64,000 nucleotides of DNA, taken from assembly GCF_001548095.1 (NCBI RefSeq), contig NZ_AP014815.1:372001-436000 (forward strand). The letters run 5' to 3'. The notes under the pieces were generated by a model. That model saw only the letters and a program-made list of their open reading frames with translations. It made no database searches and was not told the DNA's origin. Below, in pieces: positions 47,703-56,549 of this stretch. The first letter of the stretch is position 1, and each line of letters begins with the position of its first letter. The DNA comes from Geminocystis sp. NIES-3708. Lineage in GTDB: Bacteria; Cyanobacteriota; Cyanobacteriia; Cyanobacteriales; Cyanobacteriaceae. A program made the position numbers and the translations under genes.

Positions 47703-49337
47703 TTAATCATTTTTAATTAATTTTTTCTCTGTTAATTTTAACCGAATTTCAGCATAATATTCTCTGGTAATTGGATAAAAATAAGCGAGTATTATTCCTA
47801 AAAATAAAACTATGGCAGGTAAAGGTGCAACTACAAGACGAATTGCCCATAATGCACTTTCTGGTTGAATGGGAATAGCCTCTCCTTCAATAGGTTTTAT
47901 AAAGCCTGAAGCCTCTAAAGCAATACCTACTAAAAATAAGCCAAATGCTAAACCAAACTTTTGTAAAAGTACCATAAATCCATAAAAAATTCCTTCTCTT
48001 CTTTCTCCTGTATTTAATTCATCTAAATCAATTACATCGGGTATCATTGACCAAGGAATTAGATAAGCAACAGAAACACCACATCCAGCTAATATTGCTA
48101 AAGCATATAGTAAAAAAGTTTGTCCTGGTTGTACTAAAAATAAGCCAATTTGAGCAATAATCCAAATAGTTGAACCAAGAAAATAAACTATTTTTTTATC
48201 CAAAAAATTACTGATTTTTTGCCATACAAATAACATAATTAAAGCTGTTCCTTGCACGGCGATCGCAACTCTAGGAAATTCAGCATCAGGTAATCCCATC
48301 CAATTAACAACGAAATAAAGAAGAATAGAAGCAGTTAATTGGACTGCTAACCACGAACATAAATAAATACCAACAACATAAAGAAAAGGTTTATTCTCAA
48401 AAATAATTTTTAACTGTTGAAAAAAGGTTAAATTATGTTCAGAATTATTCTCTGAATTAAAAGGAGATTCTTGTAATAAATGAGATTCAGTTTTTGCAAC
48501 AATTAAACTACTTGCAATGATGGCAATAAAAGCGGCAATTAATAAATACATTGAAGCAGAAAAAGAATCTTCTCCTGAAGTTGAATTCACTAAGTTAGCT
48601 AAACCAAATATAGCTAAAATTGTGGCAATACTTATCAAAATATAAGCTGTTTTTTTCCTTTGCTTATAGTTTAATAAAGGTTGATAACCTCTTTCTTTAA
48701 CAATCAGAGGACACCAAAATAATGGTAAAGTTGAAAAAATCGTAGAAATTACTCCTAAAACCAAATATTTTTCTTGATTATTCCCTTGATAAACTTGAAA
48801 AATTATTCCTGCTAAAATTAAGGAAATAATACTTGCACCAATAGAAAAACTAAATCGAAAACTATTTAAGCTAGTACGCTCATTATAATCTGTTGTCAAT
48901 TCTGGTGTTAAGGCTTGATAAGGTAAATTTACTGCTGTATAAAAAAGATTAAAAACAATACCAACAATTAGATAATAAATAAATAAAAACTTATTATTTA
49001 AAGAAGAATTATCAGTAAAACTAGGAACTACCCATTGTAAAAAAAAAGTTATGCCAAAGGGTATCGCCGCAATAATCATCCAAGGAATACGTCTTCCCCA
49101 TTTTGTTTGAGTGCGATCGCTAAAAACTCCGATAATAGGATCATTAATAGCATCAGAAATCTTACCGATAAATAAAATACTACCAGCAATGGCAGGACTT
49201 AAACCGGCAACATTGGTAAAAAAAGGCATGAGGAAGAATACTAAGATATTAGCAGTTAAAGCAGGACCAATATCTCCCGCACCAAAAGCGAGTTTCGTGG
49301 TTAAATTTAGTTTTTCTGATGGTTGAGTTGATGACAT
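47703..49337 (-). CDS. GPH-family sugar:cation symporter-like MFS protein
   Basis: The 544-residue protein has about 12 helices. The N-terminus LAFGAGDIGPALTANIL, then SDAINDPIIGVFSDRTQTKWGRR, and PYQALTPELTTDYNERTSLNSFR are the signatures of the glycoside-pentoside-hexuronide (melibiose carrier-like) family. It is the first gene of a two-gene unit with the MFS carrier at 46260. The substrate is unknown; sugar or related compounds are typical. Confidence 0.9.
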   Translation of the reverse strand: MSSTQPSEKLNLTTKLAFGAGDIGPALTANILVFFLMPFFTNVAGLSPAIAGSILFIGKISDAINDPIIGVFSDRTQTKWGRRIPWMIIAAIPFGITFFLQWVVPSFTDNSSLNNKFLFIYYLIVGIVFNLFYTAVNLPYQALTPELTTDYNERTSLNSFRFSFSIGASIISLILAGIIFQVYQGNNQEKYLVLGVISTIFSTLPLFWCPLIVKERGYQPLLNYKQRKKTAYILISIATILAIFGLANLVNSTSGEDSFSASMYLLIAAFIAIIASSLIVAKTESHLLQESPFNSENNSEHNLTFFQQLKIIFENKPFLYVVGIYLCSWLAVQLTASILLYFVVNWMGLPDAEFPRVAIAVQGTALIMLFVWQKISNFLDKKIVYFLGSTIWIIAQIGLFLVQPGQTFLLYALAILAGCGVSVAYLIPWSMIPDVIDLDELNTGERREGIFYGFMVLLQKFGLAFGLFLVGIALEASGFIKPIEGEAIPIQPESALWAIRLVVAPLPAIVLFLGIILAYFYPITREYYAEIRLKLTEKKLIKND

Positions 49338-49487
49338 ATAAGAATTTTATCTGAGTTATGATATTTTAATCTATTAAAAGTAGAAAATAAACAAACACAA
49401 TTCAGAATTAACAACTGTTTCGATAATTATTAACTATTTTGTTTAATTTATGACAAATTATTTGACAGTGTTATATACTTAATAATT

Positions 49488-49516
49488 AAGGATAATTCCT
49501 AATTCCTAATTCCTAG
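49488..49516. repeat. CCTAATT short tandem repeat
   Basis: About three copies of CCTAATT lie before the small zinc-ribbon-like gene, directly left of a palindromic repeat. Confidence 0.6.
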
Positions 49517-49517
49517 T

Positions 49518-49536
49518 GGGTGAATGCTATTCACCC
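49518..49536. repeat. Palindromic repeat GGGTGAATGCTATTCACCC
   Basis: A 19-base near-perfect inverted repeat followed by ctac, 26 bases before the ATG at 49563. It is the third member of the family at 18295 and 37963. Confidence 0.75.
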
Positions 49537-49562
49537 CTACAAATTTTTAATTCCTAATCTTT

Positions 49563-49787
49563 ATGGAAGCATTTTCTCGTGCCGCTCCTGAATGGACAAA
49601 AACTGCTGTTCATGCTTTATCATTTAATTGTCCTTTTTGTCATGCCTCTTCTCGTGAAGCAAAAAGAGTTTGGCTTAATCGTACTGCACCTGTGACGCTA
49701 GAAGATTATACTCGTAAATGGCAAGAATTTTATTTATGTGAATGTGATCAAGTGTGGTGGGCTTGGAGTAATGATCGAAATAAATAA
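49563..49787 (+). CDS. Small zinc-ribbon-like protein
   Basis: The 74-residue protein has two Cys pairs: FNCPFCHAS (residues about 23-26) and FYLCECDQVWWAW (about 59-61), a spacing that would suit one zinc-binding ribbon. It is small, Trp-rich and without a signal. No family is recognised. It stands alone, divergent from the carrier operon at 49337; the palindromic repeat lies just upstream. Confidence 0.65.
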   Translation: MEAFSRAAPEWTKTAVHALSFNCPFCHASSREAKRVWLNRTAPVTLEDYTRKWQEFYLCECDQVWWAWSNDRNK

Positions 49788-49955
49788 TAGTCTAAACTTT
49801 TCTAGGAAGTGAGAAAATGGTGAATAGGTAATATTGTAAAAGCGTTTCAGAGTAATTTTATTTTTGAGAATGTCTATTAATATTGAAAGGGCGAGTAGTT
49901 AATTTTGTAGAATATTCTTCACCCTAATTATGAGTAACAAATAAATAAAATATTA

Positions 49956-51632
49956 TTAGTGTTTAATTTTTAAAATATCAAATTTGAGTAAATATAACAA
50001 AGTTCTAATTAATAAGTGTTGGTTTTCTTTGCCATAAATTGAAATAAAAAAACCAACACTTAGAAATTGATTATTTTTGAGATCTACAATTATTGCATCG
50101 ATAACGCTATTAGACAAACGATAGTTATTACCAAAATTTGTTATCCAAATATTTCTTATTTTTTCTAAAGAACTATTTTCAGCCATTGAGCCCAATGTTA
50201 AATTTATTTCTGAAGTAAGATATTCGGTACTATAATGACTAAATAAATTGAAAGGATCATCACACAAAGGATGAAAAGGATTACCTTTTTTTACTGGTAC
50301 AGACATTTGTATAATATTTTTAATTTCTGCTAGTTCCTGCCATAATTCTCGATAAGATTTGATCACATTTTGCCAATCATAAATCTCTTTAACTCTTTGT
50401 TTTCCATTTTCTCCCATTTTTGCTCTCAAATCAGAATTATCTATTAATTCCACAAAAGCAGCAGCACATTCATCAATATCAATCATCGTAGCCAAAGAGG
50501 CATGAGCGATATAAGTACTATAATTCATATGATCAGAAAGATAATAACTGGCTAAATCTAAAGCATTATTTTGAGTAGGAATAACCGTAGAAATTCTAAA
50601 ACCATCTACTTCATGACGAATAGATTCTTGATAACCATTCCAATCAGAAACAATTACAGGTAAACCTGCCGCCATAGCTTCAATAGGAGTTAAACCAAAA
50701 GTTTCTTGAATGTTATCGGCTAAAGAAATGAATATATCAGCAGAAGACCAAATTTGTTGACGAATTTCTGGATTTCTTCCATCTAAAAATACGTGATTAA
50801 TAGAAGGAGAAAACAGTGTTGCACTTTCTTTAAAAGAGGAAGCTTCTTTATCATCTTCAAACCAACCACATTGGATTAAATGTATTTTATGTTTATGATT
50901 AACTTTTTTAGCCGCTTTTTCTAACGCTAAATACATTGGCACAGGATGTCCTTTGGCATAAAATATTAAACGACCAACAAATAGAATAACAATATCTTCT
51001 GATGCAATATTTAATCTTTGTCGAATATTATTTCTAAATTCAGGATTATATTGAAATTTATCTGCTTCAACTCCTAAAGGAATAATCGGTAACTTTAAGT
51101 CTAAATTAATATTAGAATTAAGTCTTTCTCCCAAATATTCTTTCCAATCATCAAGAATTTTATCCACAGCAACTTTAACCGCATTAGAAGTACAAATTAA
51201 AGCATCCCAAGGCTGAATTGGTGCTGTTAATAAATTACCAATATTAGTTATGGCTTCTTTACTTGCAATAGTATGAGTTACACCACAAATACTATAAGCT
51301 CTTTGATCATAAAATCTTCTCTGCCATGCAAAATCAGCTAAACCAGGCCCTGGTATGTAAAGATTATTTACTTCATTTAATTGATGGGGTTGTGTGGTAG
51401 ATAGAAACTTAAAATCACAGGATTCTTTGAGCCAAGGAGTAACTAATTGACGAAAATGCTTAAATTCCTCATCATTACCACTATAACAATAAAGAGTATT
51501 TTTGTCATTGGACTGAACATAGGCTTTTAAAAATCCTTCTCCTGCTGACTGTCTGCCTAAAAGTCTCTTTGTTTGAGTATTATAACCATCTGGTTTGTAA
51601 TAAATGGCAGTATTTTGATTTTTTTGATTCAT
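49956..51632 (-). CDS. Glycosyltransferase, GT-B fold (GT4-like)
   Basis: The 558-residue protein has a GT-B C-terminal half with IVILFVGRLIFYAKGHP and the E-x7-E motif ETFGLTPIEAMAAGLPVIVSDW. It thus transfers a sugar from a nucleotide donor; donor and acceptor are unknown. The N-terminal half (about 1-200) is less typical. An extra C-terminal region (about 430-558) has no counterpart in simple GT4 enzymes. It is monocistronic on the minus strand; no capsule or polysaccharide cluster is nearby. Confidence 0.82.
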   Translation of the reverse strand: MNQKNQNTAIYYKPDGYNTQTKRLLGRQSAGEGFLKAYVQSNDKNTLYCYSGNDEEFKHFRQLVTPWLKESCDFKFLSTTQPHQLNEVNNLYIPGPGLADFAWQRRFYDQRAYSICGVTHTIASKEAITNIGNLLTAPIQPWDALICTSNAVKVAVDKILDDWKEYLGERLNSNINLDLKLPIIPLGVEADKFQYNPEFRNNIRQRLNIASEDIVILFVGRLIFYAKGHPVPMYLALEKAAKKVNHKHKIHLIQCGWFEDDKEASSFKESATLFSPSINHVFLDGRNPEIRQQIWSSADIFISLADNIQETFGLTPIEAMAAGLPVIVSDWNGYQESIRHEVDGFRISTVIPTQNNALDLASYYLSDHMNYSTYIAHASLATMIDIDECAAAFVELIDNSDLRAKMGENGKQRVKEIYDWQNVIKSYRELWQELAEIKNIIQMSVPVKKGNPFHPLCDDPFNLFSHYSTEYLTSEINLTLGSMAENSSLEKIRNIWITNFGNNYRLSNSVIDAIIVDLKNNQFLSVGFFISIYGKENQHLLIRTLLYLLKFDILKIKH

Positions 51633-51917
51633 TTTTTAAATAAGTTTTTTAATCTAAATCTTGAAGTTCATACTGATGTGGTATCTTTTTGATAAATGAT
51701 GATTCAGTATCAACTTAAGTGAAAATTATCTAAAGTAATTATAATTTTTAATAATATGCTAGTAGAAATAATACAGTAAATTTTCTGGTTATTGCATAAA
51801 TTGCTAAATTGCCACTGATAAGCGAATAGGAAAATTTATCGGAAAAAACTTACTATGAATAGACATCTTCATAACTTTTTTCTTATTTATTGCATTAACG
51901 CAAAATTTTGTTTATCC

Positions 51918-53060
51918 TTACTTAATTGCTAATTCTTGTAAAGCATTTTGGGCATGAAAACGAACTTGAGAATTCCCATTAGCTTCTATGGCTTTTAAAA
52001 TATCAATGGTAGTGGTGGCATTGAGTTGTTTGAAACTATAGCAAAGAGATTGTAAGATTTCTGGAGATTTTAACTTGAGGGAATTGCTATGATAAAAATC
52101 ACTCAAGATTGTCACTGCTTGATTTTGTAAATTCGATTTTGTTACTCTACCTAACACTGTAATGATTTCAAGAGTTATAGAGAAATTAGATATATAAATG
52201 TATTCTTTTAAACATTCTAAGCTTTGGGGTGTTGCTATCCATGATAATGTTCTCACAATCGTAACTTTTAAGGTTTCAGGAATCTGCTCATCCCGTAAAA
52301 CTTTATTTAAGGATTCTATGGTAAAAATATGATTACTGCGACTTAAAGAAATTGCTGTTTGTTGTGCAACAGATAAGTTAATGTCATATAGTAAAGGAAA
52401 CATTAATTTTACTATCTCTAGCTCTTCAGGTAACTTTAACTTTAATCCTAAACCGATAATGGCTTCTTTTCTAACGGATGAAGCATAATCTTGAAGGGCA
52501 TTTATCATCACTGATTTAATTTCAGGAGTGTCAAAATTTCTTAAAGTTGCGATCGCTATTGCTCGAATAGTGCTATCTTGATCATTAACTACCGATAATA
52601 AAGGCTTAACTATTTGTACACTTGGAATTTGGGCTAAAGCCTTCGTAGCTAAAAAACGATAAGAAGAATTTTCTAACAACTGGGATAAAAAAGCAACGGA
52701 TTGTTTCCCTTGACTAGCTAAAGTTTGAGAAGCTAACAGAAGTAAATCTTCCTCTTGAGTTGTGGTTAGTAACTCCGTAACAATCAAAATAATTTCAGGA
52801 TCTTTGATTTCATTAAGTATTTTTAAACTATACCATCGATGTTCAACATTGGCTTTTTCATCTAAAATTATTTCTTTTAAAGGTGCTATTACCTCTTTTC
52901 CATATCTTACCAATATTTTTGCGATCGCCCATTTTTCTTCAAAGTTGCCCAATTCTAAAACTTTTAGAGCCAATTCTAAAGAAATAGCATCAGGATCATC
53001 ATAGGAAATATTAGTTAAATTAAAAAGAATAGAACTTTGTGAAGGAACAACAGTAACCAT
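51918..53060 (-). CDS. HEAT-repeat protein
   Basis: The 380-residue protein is built of paired helices of HEAT/PBS-lyase type: EKWAIAKILVRYGKEVIAPL, STIRAIAIATLRNFDTPEI and SSVRKEAIIGLGLKLKLP are clear units, repeated about nine times. Such scaffolds bind other proteins; some cyanobacterial relatives are phycobilin lyases, but the lyase-specific text is not evident. The ATG at 53060 (MVTVVPSQSS) is preferred over an in-frame TTG at 53075. The gene lies 163 bases downstream of a 68-residue gene on the same strand. Confidence 0.82.
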   Translation of the reverse strand: MVTVVPSQSSILFNLTNISYDDPDAISLELALKVLELGNFEEKWAIAKILVRYGKEVIAPLKEIILDEKANVEHRWYSLKILNEIKDPEIILIVTELLTTTQEEDLLLLASQTLASQGKQSVAFLSQLLENSSYRFLATKALAQIPSVQIVKPLLSVVNDQDSTIRAIAIATLRNFDTPEIKSVMINALQDYASSVRKEAIIGLGLKLKLPEELEIVKLMFPLLYDINLSVAQQTAISLSRSNHIFTIESLNKVLRDEQIPETLKVTIVRTLSWIATPQSLECLKEYIYISNFSITLEIITVLGRVTKSNLQNQAVTILSDFYHSNSLKLKSPEILQSLCYSFKQLNATTTIDILKAIEANGNSQVRFHAQNALQELAIK

Positions 53061-53223
53061 TAGATAATAAATCAAACAAAAAAATAATATCTTCCTTAGA
53101 GTAATTGTTAATCTAACGGTATTTCGTAATTTTTATCACATATTTTCTATCTTCAGTGAGTTACCAACTAACTATTATGCACTTTTAGCATCGTATGAAT
53201 AAAATAATAGCCATATTTGACCA

Positions 53224-53430
53224 TTAACTAAGTTTTAAAGCATTAACAGGCACTTCATCCCAAGAAGCAACGATTTTAATAGTAACTTCCCAACCCTGTT
53301 GTTTTTGTTGAGGCGTTAATTTTTCTAGCCAATTGTCATGACAATCTTCTGCTGCCTTTTGATTAGTGGTGGCAATACAAGCCTGAATTATACCACAACC
53401 GTCTTTTTGTTCATTAACCCAAATAGTCAT
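53224..53430 (-). CDS. Small hypothetical protein
   Basis: The 68-residue acidic protein has Cys at about 12, 18 and 30 and a compact globular composition (TIWVNEQKDGCGIIQACIAT). It has no signal peptide or membrane segment. The family is unknown to me. It lies 137 bases downstream of the CHAT gene and upstream of the HEAT-repeat gene, all on the minus strand. Confidence 0.65.
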   Translation of the reverse strand: MTIWVNEQKDGCGIIQACIATTNQKAAEDCHDNWLEKLTPQQKQQGWEVTIKIVASWDEVPVNALKLS

Positions 53431-53527
53431 AATAGTTGATAGTAAATAGTGACTCTAAGTTTAGAGAAAATCAATAAAATTATTTTAAAAATGCACAAAT
53501 ATTGACAATTTTTCTACCATTCTAATT

Positions 53528-53559
53528 GTCCACCTGTCCACTTGTCCACCTGTCCACTT
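53528..53559. repeat. Tandem repeat of a 16-base unit
   Basis: Two perfect tandem copies of GTCCACCTGTCCACTT (32 bases) lie eight bases past the CHAT gene's stop. Each unit consists of two near-identical octamers, GTCCACCT and GTCCACTT. Confidence 0.85.
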
Positions 53560-53567
53560 TGTCTTCA

Positions 53568-54956
53568 TCATTTTTCTTCTTTATCACCATAATAACAAAG
53601 AGGAGTTGTACCTCCGGGGCGACTATAAGCTGATTTATTTCCACATTCTCGACCTAGTGCATCAGTATCATAAGGACATTCACAACTATTTTTTAAAGAG
53701 TTACGAATAGGTTGTTTTGAGAAAGATTTTTTATATAGAGCGAATCCTGTTAATAAAAATACAGTAGTTAAAATAATGGCAACACTACTAAACAAAATTG
53801 TTTTTTGAGGAAAAAGAGATTTTAAAATGTTATTAAACGCAAAATTTGAACTATCAAAGTTCTTTTTGGTTAAATTTGACCAAAGAGGCGGATCAACAGC
53901 TAAATTTTGGCAAATAACAGGCAACCATGAAGATCCGGGTGCTTGTTCTTCAAGGTGATATAAGTCTTGTATTTTTGCTTTCCCGTCTTTAACAGCTTGA
54001 TATAATGTTTCTCCTCCAGAATAAGCTTGTAAGAAGTATTTTAAAAATTCTTGAGCTACTTCGTCAGGCACTGCTTCTCGCATAATAATGGTTTGTGGTA
54101 GCTGTAAATCTGCAAGGGTAAATCCTAACCCTAATCCATCACAGGAGTTAAAAATAGCTAATTCTAATCCGTTATGAATCGCTTTGGCAAGAGTGTTTTT
54201 TAATCTTTGAATATCAATAGTTTCATAGGGATTAATTTGCAATAAACCACATTGACTGTTATTCTTACTAACACTATGACCTGCAAAAAATAAAATTTGC
54301 CATGATTGCTCCCATAATGGAGTTAATTCTGTTAAATTCGGCTGATCTAAAAATACTACTTCTGCATTAGGTAAACTGTTTAATATACGTCTATCTCTTT
54401 CTATATCTATACCACGGCGATCACCTAAAATTGCCAAAATTCTTACCTTACGAGAATAATCTGTATTTTCCCCTCGATTAGGTTTTTGACAATTTGGTTT
54501 ACTCAGGGCAATTTCTGTTTGTGGATAACGATGCCACACTGCCCATAAATACCAAGGTAACTGCCATAAACGCACATCTGCCGTTTGAATAACAAAACGA
54601 ATTAAATCTTGTTGATTGAGATGAGGAAAAAGATCTAACAATAATGATTGTACTTGAGAATTTTCTAACCAATGATTAAGATCTATCTGCAAGGTATCAA
54701 TATATTCCTGACATTGACTGACGGCGACATTTGTTACTTGTGTTTCTGTTGCACCTAATCGCAAAGAAACTGATAAATTACGATAACTAGATTGCCAATT
54801 AGTATAACTTTTGTAGAGGTTTGGTGCAGGAGGTAATCTCCCCTCAGTTTCCACTAATAATTCTTTGGTGTCATCTTGGCTAAGGCGAATACTAACGGGA
54901 AAACCTGACTCAAAATTACCCTCTCCGATTTTGAAAATAATTAATTTCTTACCCAT
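53568..54956 (-). CDS. CHAT-domain (caspase-like) protein with membrane anchor and Cys-rich tail
   Basis: The 462-residue protein has a CHAT peptidase domain at about 170-345 with a His-Cys dyad: His227 in LFFAGHSVS and Cys272 in LAIFNSCDGLGL. Residues 1-165 form an N-terminal domain of unknown fold. A membrane helix lies at about 387-408. A 50-residue tail outside the membrane carries Cys425, Cys427, Cys438 and Cys454 with the motif CGNKSAYSRPGGTTPLCY, which I have seen in small bacterial secreted Cys-rich proteins. It lies 148 bases downstream of the DUF1822 gene and is the third gene of the sigma-like/DUF1822/CHAT set. Protease activity is predicted; the substrate is unknown. Confidence 0.86.
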   Translation of the reverse strand: MGKKLIIFKIGEGNFESGFPVSIRLSQDDTKELLVETEGRLPPAPNLYKSYTNWQSSYRNLSVSLRLGATETQVTNVAVSQCQEYIDTLQIDLNHWLENSQVQSLLLDLFPHLNQQDLIRFVIQTADVRLWQLPWYLWAVWHRYPQTEIALSKPNCQKPNRGENTDYSRKVRILAILGDRRGIDIERDRRILNSLPNAEVVFLDQPNLTELTPLWEQSWQILFFAGHSVSKNNSQCGLLQINPYETIDIQRLKNTLAKAIHNGLELAIFNSCDGLGLGFTLADLQLPQTIIMREAVPDEVAQEFLKYFLQAYSGGETLYQAVKDGKAKIQDLYHLEEQAPGSSWLPVICQNLAVDPPLWSNLTKKNFDSSNFAFNNILKSLFPQKTILFSSVAIILTTVFLLTGFALYKKSFSKQPIRNSLKNSCECPYDTDALGRECGNKSAYSRPGGTTPLCYYGDKEEK

Positions 54957-55104
54957 TACCTTTTTTTGACAATGTTATCCTATCATAACTTTATCAAAAA
55001 TTCTTTAATTAAGCTAATCAGCATCTCAGTTTATCGATTTATTTTTTACTAGCATTAAAAGATGAAAATTAAAGGGGTATTACTTATTACTTATTTTATT
55101 ATTT

Positions 55105-56508
55105 TTAAATGATAAATCCTTCACTTAATTGACTACTTCCACAACTAATTTGTATCCAAAAGTATTCTCCTTTTTTACCCCAAAATTTATACTGTAATAA
55201 GCGATCATCATTACGTGCTTCTAATTGTTTAAATATATAAGTATTTTCATCCATGATATTTACCTTTAAATTATGGGGTAAAGTATGAGAGTCATTAATA
55301 CCATAAAGACGAAAGAAGATACTATTTTCATTTTCTGACTTAGGTAATAAACCAATTACTAAAGCGAAGGAAAAACCTCCCACATCCACACCAAAATTGA
55401 GACGTTTACCACACCATAACCCAGCATTAGGATTATTGGGCTCTAAACGCCAGATGCCCTCCGCCGCATTCCAACGAGTATCATCGTCGTGAGATTTTGT
55501 CATGATATAATCAAGAGCTTGTATTGCTTGATGTTTATGAATACTATCAGGGGGCAAAACGCTTAATCGTTGGGCGGCAATTTTTAACTGTTGCTCGTCT
55601 TGAATTTGATAAATATATTGTAGATTAATTTCACCAGATCTCATCACAATGCCATTAGGAGGAAAAGAGGGAGAATCAGTTATTAAATCAAAATTATCAA
55701 CTAAATCTCGCAAATGTTGCCATCCCTGAGCGTAGGCTTCTTTAAAATTATGATTTAACCATGCACCTAAACTAATCGGTTGACATTGTTGATAGAGAAA
55801 TTGACGATAAATATCATCACTGAATATGGCAGCCCACTGGACAAAATTTAAACGAATACGTATTGTTAAACTATTAGTTTGATTTAATTGTAACAGTAAA
55901 TTACTTTTTTCTTGACTAGATAATATGGGTAAAGGTTCACACTTTGGTTGAGAAGAAAGAGCATATTTTTCAAATATAAATAATAAACTCAAATCTCTTT
56001 CTACGAAATATTCTGATAAACTATATTCAGCAAAATTATCATTATAACTAGCATATTTTTTAATTTTTTCATGACTAGAAAAACCCCAAAATCTTAGCCA
56101 ATTATTATCTAAATCAACATGAACTGGTAGAAAATAATCACCACAAAAACGAGGAATATCAACCCATTCTTGAGGAATATTAAATTCAGTTAAGTCTTGA
56201 CTTTCTTGAGGTAATAAAATTAAACGACTAGAATTATTATTAATCATAAAAGAAGTGCCATTAACAAATTCCCAAATACTTAATAAATTAAAGTGATCAA
56301 ACTCCCATTGAAAATTATTTATATTGGGATAAGTGATGTTTAACCATTGCAATAAACAGATAGAAGAAATAGCATTTAAAAGTCCTTGATATTGACTACC
56401 ATTAGGAGAACATTCTTTAGACATTGCCGTTGCTTTTGCTAAATCTTCAGGAGTAAATTTCAGCCATAAATGTTCGGAATGAAAAGCTGTAAATAAATCT
56501 AAAGACAT
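55105..56508 (-). CDS. DUF1822 family protein
   Basis: The 467-residue protein has the features of DUF1822: an N-terminal start LWLKFTPEDLAKATAMSKEC, a middle NWLRFWGFSSHEK... region and a C-terminal beta-rich domain with GVDVGGFSFALVIGLLPKSEN. DUF1822 proteins are cyanobacterial and have no known function. It begins 41 bases after the sigma-like gene's stop and precedes the CHAT gene. No membrane segment is seen. I recall that cyanobacterial genomes often place DUF1822 next to these two gene types, which supports a joint role. Confidence 0.8.
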   Translation of the reverse strand: MSLDLFTAFHSEHLWLKFTPEDLAKATAMSKECSPNGSQYQGLLNAISSICLLQWLNITYPNINNFQWEFDHFNLLSIWEFVNGTSFMINNNSSRLILLPQESQDLTEFNIPQEWVDIPRFCGDYFLPVHVDLDNNWLRFWGFSSHEKIKKYASYNDNFAEYSLSEYFVERDLSLLFIFEKYALSSQPKCEPLPILSSQEKSNLLLQLNQTNSLTIRIRLNFVQWAAIFSDDIYRQFLYQQCQPISLGAWLNHNFKEAYAQGWQHLRDLVDNFDLITDSPSFPPNGIVMRSGEINLQYIYQIQDEQQLKIAAQRLSVLPPDSIHKHQAIQALDYIMTKSHDDDTRWNAAEGIWRLEPNNPNAGLWCGKRLNFGVDVGGFSFALVIGLLPKSENENSIFFRLYGINDSHTLPHNLKVNIMDENTYIFKQLEARNDDRLLQYKFWGKKGEYFWIQISCGSSQLSEGFII

Positions 56509-56549
56509 AATATTAATATTGTTATTATTTACAAAATCATTGTTTAAAG

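Noticed and set aside
53061-53075. Longer HEAT-repeat protein from TTG 53075
   Set aside because: An ATG only five codons later at 53060 is the simpler start.
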